Source: Hyphomicrobiaceae bacterium
GTDB taxonomy: Bacteria > Pseudomonadota > Alphaproteobacteria > Rhizobiales > Hyphomicrobiaceae
Reading direction: 5' to 3'
Assembly: GCA_025359185.1 (NCBI GenBank)
Contig: JANYHF010000083.1
Span: 1-64,000, forward strand
DNA: 64,000 nucleotides
Shown piece by piece: positions 62,934 through 64,000 of this stretch. The position numbers were made by a program, and so were the translations under genes. Position 1 is the first letter of the stretch; every line of letters starts with the position of its first letter. The notes under the pieces are model-generated. The model worked only from the letters and a program-made list of their open reading frames with translations, had not been told where the DNA came from and did not search any database.

Positions 62934-64000
62934 TCAGCCTCCAGACCCGAGTGCAGTCGCTGGCCGGCCCATCGGCCGCCAGGCAGTGGCGAGCGCGCGC
63001 CGGGCCATCGCCGCGGGCAATCCCTGCGGGCCGTTGGCGACGGCGGCGTAGACATCGATCAGGCGTTCGGCCTGGCGCTCCCAGGCAAAGCGGGCGCGCA
63101 AACCGGCAAGCGCGGCGGCATCCGGGCGAAGGCTTTGGCGGGCGGTGTAAACGTGGGCGATACCGGCTGAGATGGCGGCAGGATCGGCGGCGTTAACGGC
63201 GATACCGGTGCCGGTTTCGGCGACGAAACGGCTGAGTTCGGTGGTGTTGGAAACGACGATGGGCAGCCCCGCCAGGGTCATTTCGAACAGCTTGTTGGGC
63301 AGGCAGAAATCGTGGTTGAGACAACTCCCTGGGATTGTACAGATACCCAGATCTGCTGAGGCGATATGGGCCACAACTTCCGCGTGCGGGACGGGATCGA
63401 GCAGATGCAGACGGCCGCCCAGGCGCTCCCGGCTGGCTTCCAAAGAGGCGCGCAACCCGGGCCGGATTTGGCCCAGCAGGGCCAAGTGCATACCTGAATA
63501 TAATTCAATCGCTTCAATGATTTGCTCTATGCCCCGGCCCTCGCTGGCATTGCCCGCATAGACCGCCAGCGGCACGTCATCACCAAGGCCGCAGCGGGCG
63601 CGCAGACCGGGGTTTGAGGCGGGGCCAAGCCGGGGGGCGTTTAGCACAAGCGTGGGTTGTGGAATGCCGTAGGCCCGCGCCTTGTAGCGGGCGATCGAGG
63701 GGCTCACCGTCAGGGTCGCCGACACGCGCCGCAGCGCCCGCGCCTCTAACGTGCGCTTCCACCACGCGAGCAGCGGGCCCGGCACCGGATGCCGGCCCTC
63801 CTCCAGCTCGTGCATATCGTAAATGACGCGGGCGCCAACCCGGGCGGCAACGCGCACGGCCGCGGGCAACGTCTCGAAATCATGGGCGTGGACGATGTCG
63901 GGCCGCGCCAGTACGGCCGCCTCGACGAAGGTCATCGCCAGCAGTTCATGATGCACGAATGGGCTAATGAAATGCTTGATAGTGCTGACAAAATTCCGCT
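62934..64000 (-). CDS. GT4-type glycosyltransferase, 5' end outside the window
   Basis: The visible part has HAHDFETLPAAVRVAARVGA, IYDMHELEEGRHP, LAVYAGNASEGRGIEQIIEA and HIASADLGICTIPGSCLNHD, a GT-B nucleotide-sugar transferase of family 4. The frame stays open to base 64000 (FVSTIKHFISPFVHHELLAM reads on without a start), so the gene begins further upstream. It is the first of two co-directional glycosyltransferases here. Confidence 0.88.
   Translation of the reverse strand, partial: RNFVSTIKHFISPFVHHELLAMTFVEAAVLARPDIVHAHDFETLPAAVRVAARVGARVIYDMHELEEGRHPVPGPLLAWWKRTLEARALRRVSATLTVSPSIARYKARAYGIPQPTLVLNAPRLGPASNPGLRARCGLGDDVPLAVYAGNASEGRGIEQIIEAIELYSGMHLALLGQIRPGLRASLEASRERLGGRLHLLDPVPHAEVVAHIASADLGICTIPGSCLNHDFCLPNKLFEMTLAGLPIVVSNTTELSRFVAETGTGIAVNAADPAAISAGIAHVYTARQSLRPDAAALAGLRARFAWERQAERLIDVYAAVANGPQGLPAAMARRALATAWRPMGRPATALGSGG

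Overview
The window comes from the chromosome of a high-GC alphaproteobacterium, most likely a Hyphomicrobiales (Rhizobiales) relative. The main reasons are the reverse-strand run rpmH-rnpA-yidC-engB with argB nearby, an Alphaproteobacteria-type porin, a divergent DUF1127/LysR pair, a Nudix/TIGR02301 pair, an rsmB-htpX pair, a 2-oxoglutarate dehydrogenase block and many GC-rich palindromic intergenic repeats. I see no rRNA, tRNA, CRISPR array or intact transposase gene.

Layout. 1-2.7 kb: a non-coding stretch with DnaA-box-like 9-mers, a porin gene broken by two in-frame stops, then ubiG. 2.8-9.5 kb: argB, a Clp-N/beta-domain/membrane-anchor protein, engB, yidC, rnpA and a GTG-started rpmH. 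9.6-14 kb: an alpha/beta hydrolase, a PfkB kinase, a glutathione transferase and a D-lactate-dehydrogenase-type flavoprotein. 14.4-21.7 kb: a secretion-like locus of an M50 protease/HlyD fusion, two further HlyD-type adaptors and a TolC-type lipoprotein, all divergent from an RTX calcium-binding protein, with no ABC transporter ATPase in the window. 21.8-31.7 kb: two SDR oxidoreductases, two acyl-CoA dehydrogenases, a membrane protein of unknown function, a histone-deacetylase-like hydrolase, xseB, a bicupin and four tandem LprI-like small secreted proteins. 31.9-45.1 kb: sdaA, a GNAT remnant, an orphan PotD-like binding protein, a dimethylglycine/sarcosine dehydrogenase-like enzyme, a Uma2 protein, rsmB, htpX, a Nudix hydrolase, an SRAP protein, a second FAD oxidase and a TacAT-like toxin-antitoxin pair. 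45.2-53.6 kb: sucD without sucC, DUF1127/LysR, sucA, sucB and lpd, with palindromic repeats in most of the gaps. 53.7-64 kb: a SleB-type hydrolase, a class III aminotransferase/glutamine synthetase-like/GNAT operon, mutM, an enoyl-CoA hydratase, a VOC protein, sodB, a cupin and two glycosyltransferases, the last running off the window.

The least explained structure is a pair of diverged copies, in opposite orientation 10 kb apart (about 4131-4425 + and 14043-14333 -), of a roughly 290-base element. A 103-base core differs at four positions. Flanking helices carry paired compensatory changes (CCTG/CAGG to CCCG/CGGG, and GCGGTC/GACCGC to GCGGCC/GGCCGC), and each copy has an AT-rich promoter-like segment just upstream. 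This points to a structured non-coding RNA family, possibly an ORF-less mobile-element RNA of the HEARO/omega-RNA kind, but the family cannot be confirmed by eye.
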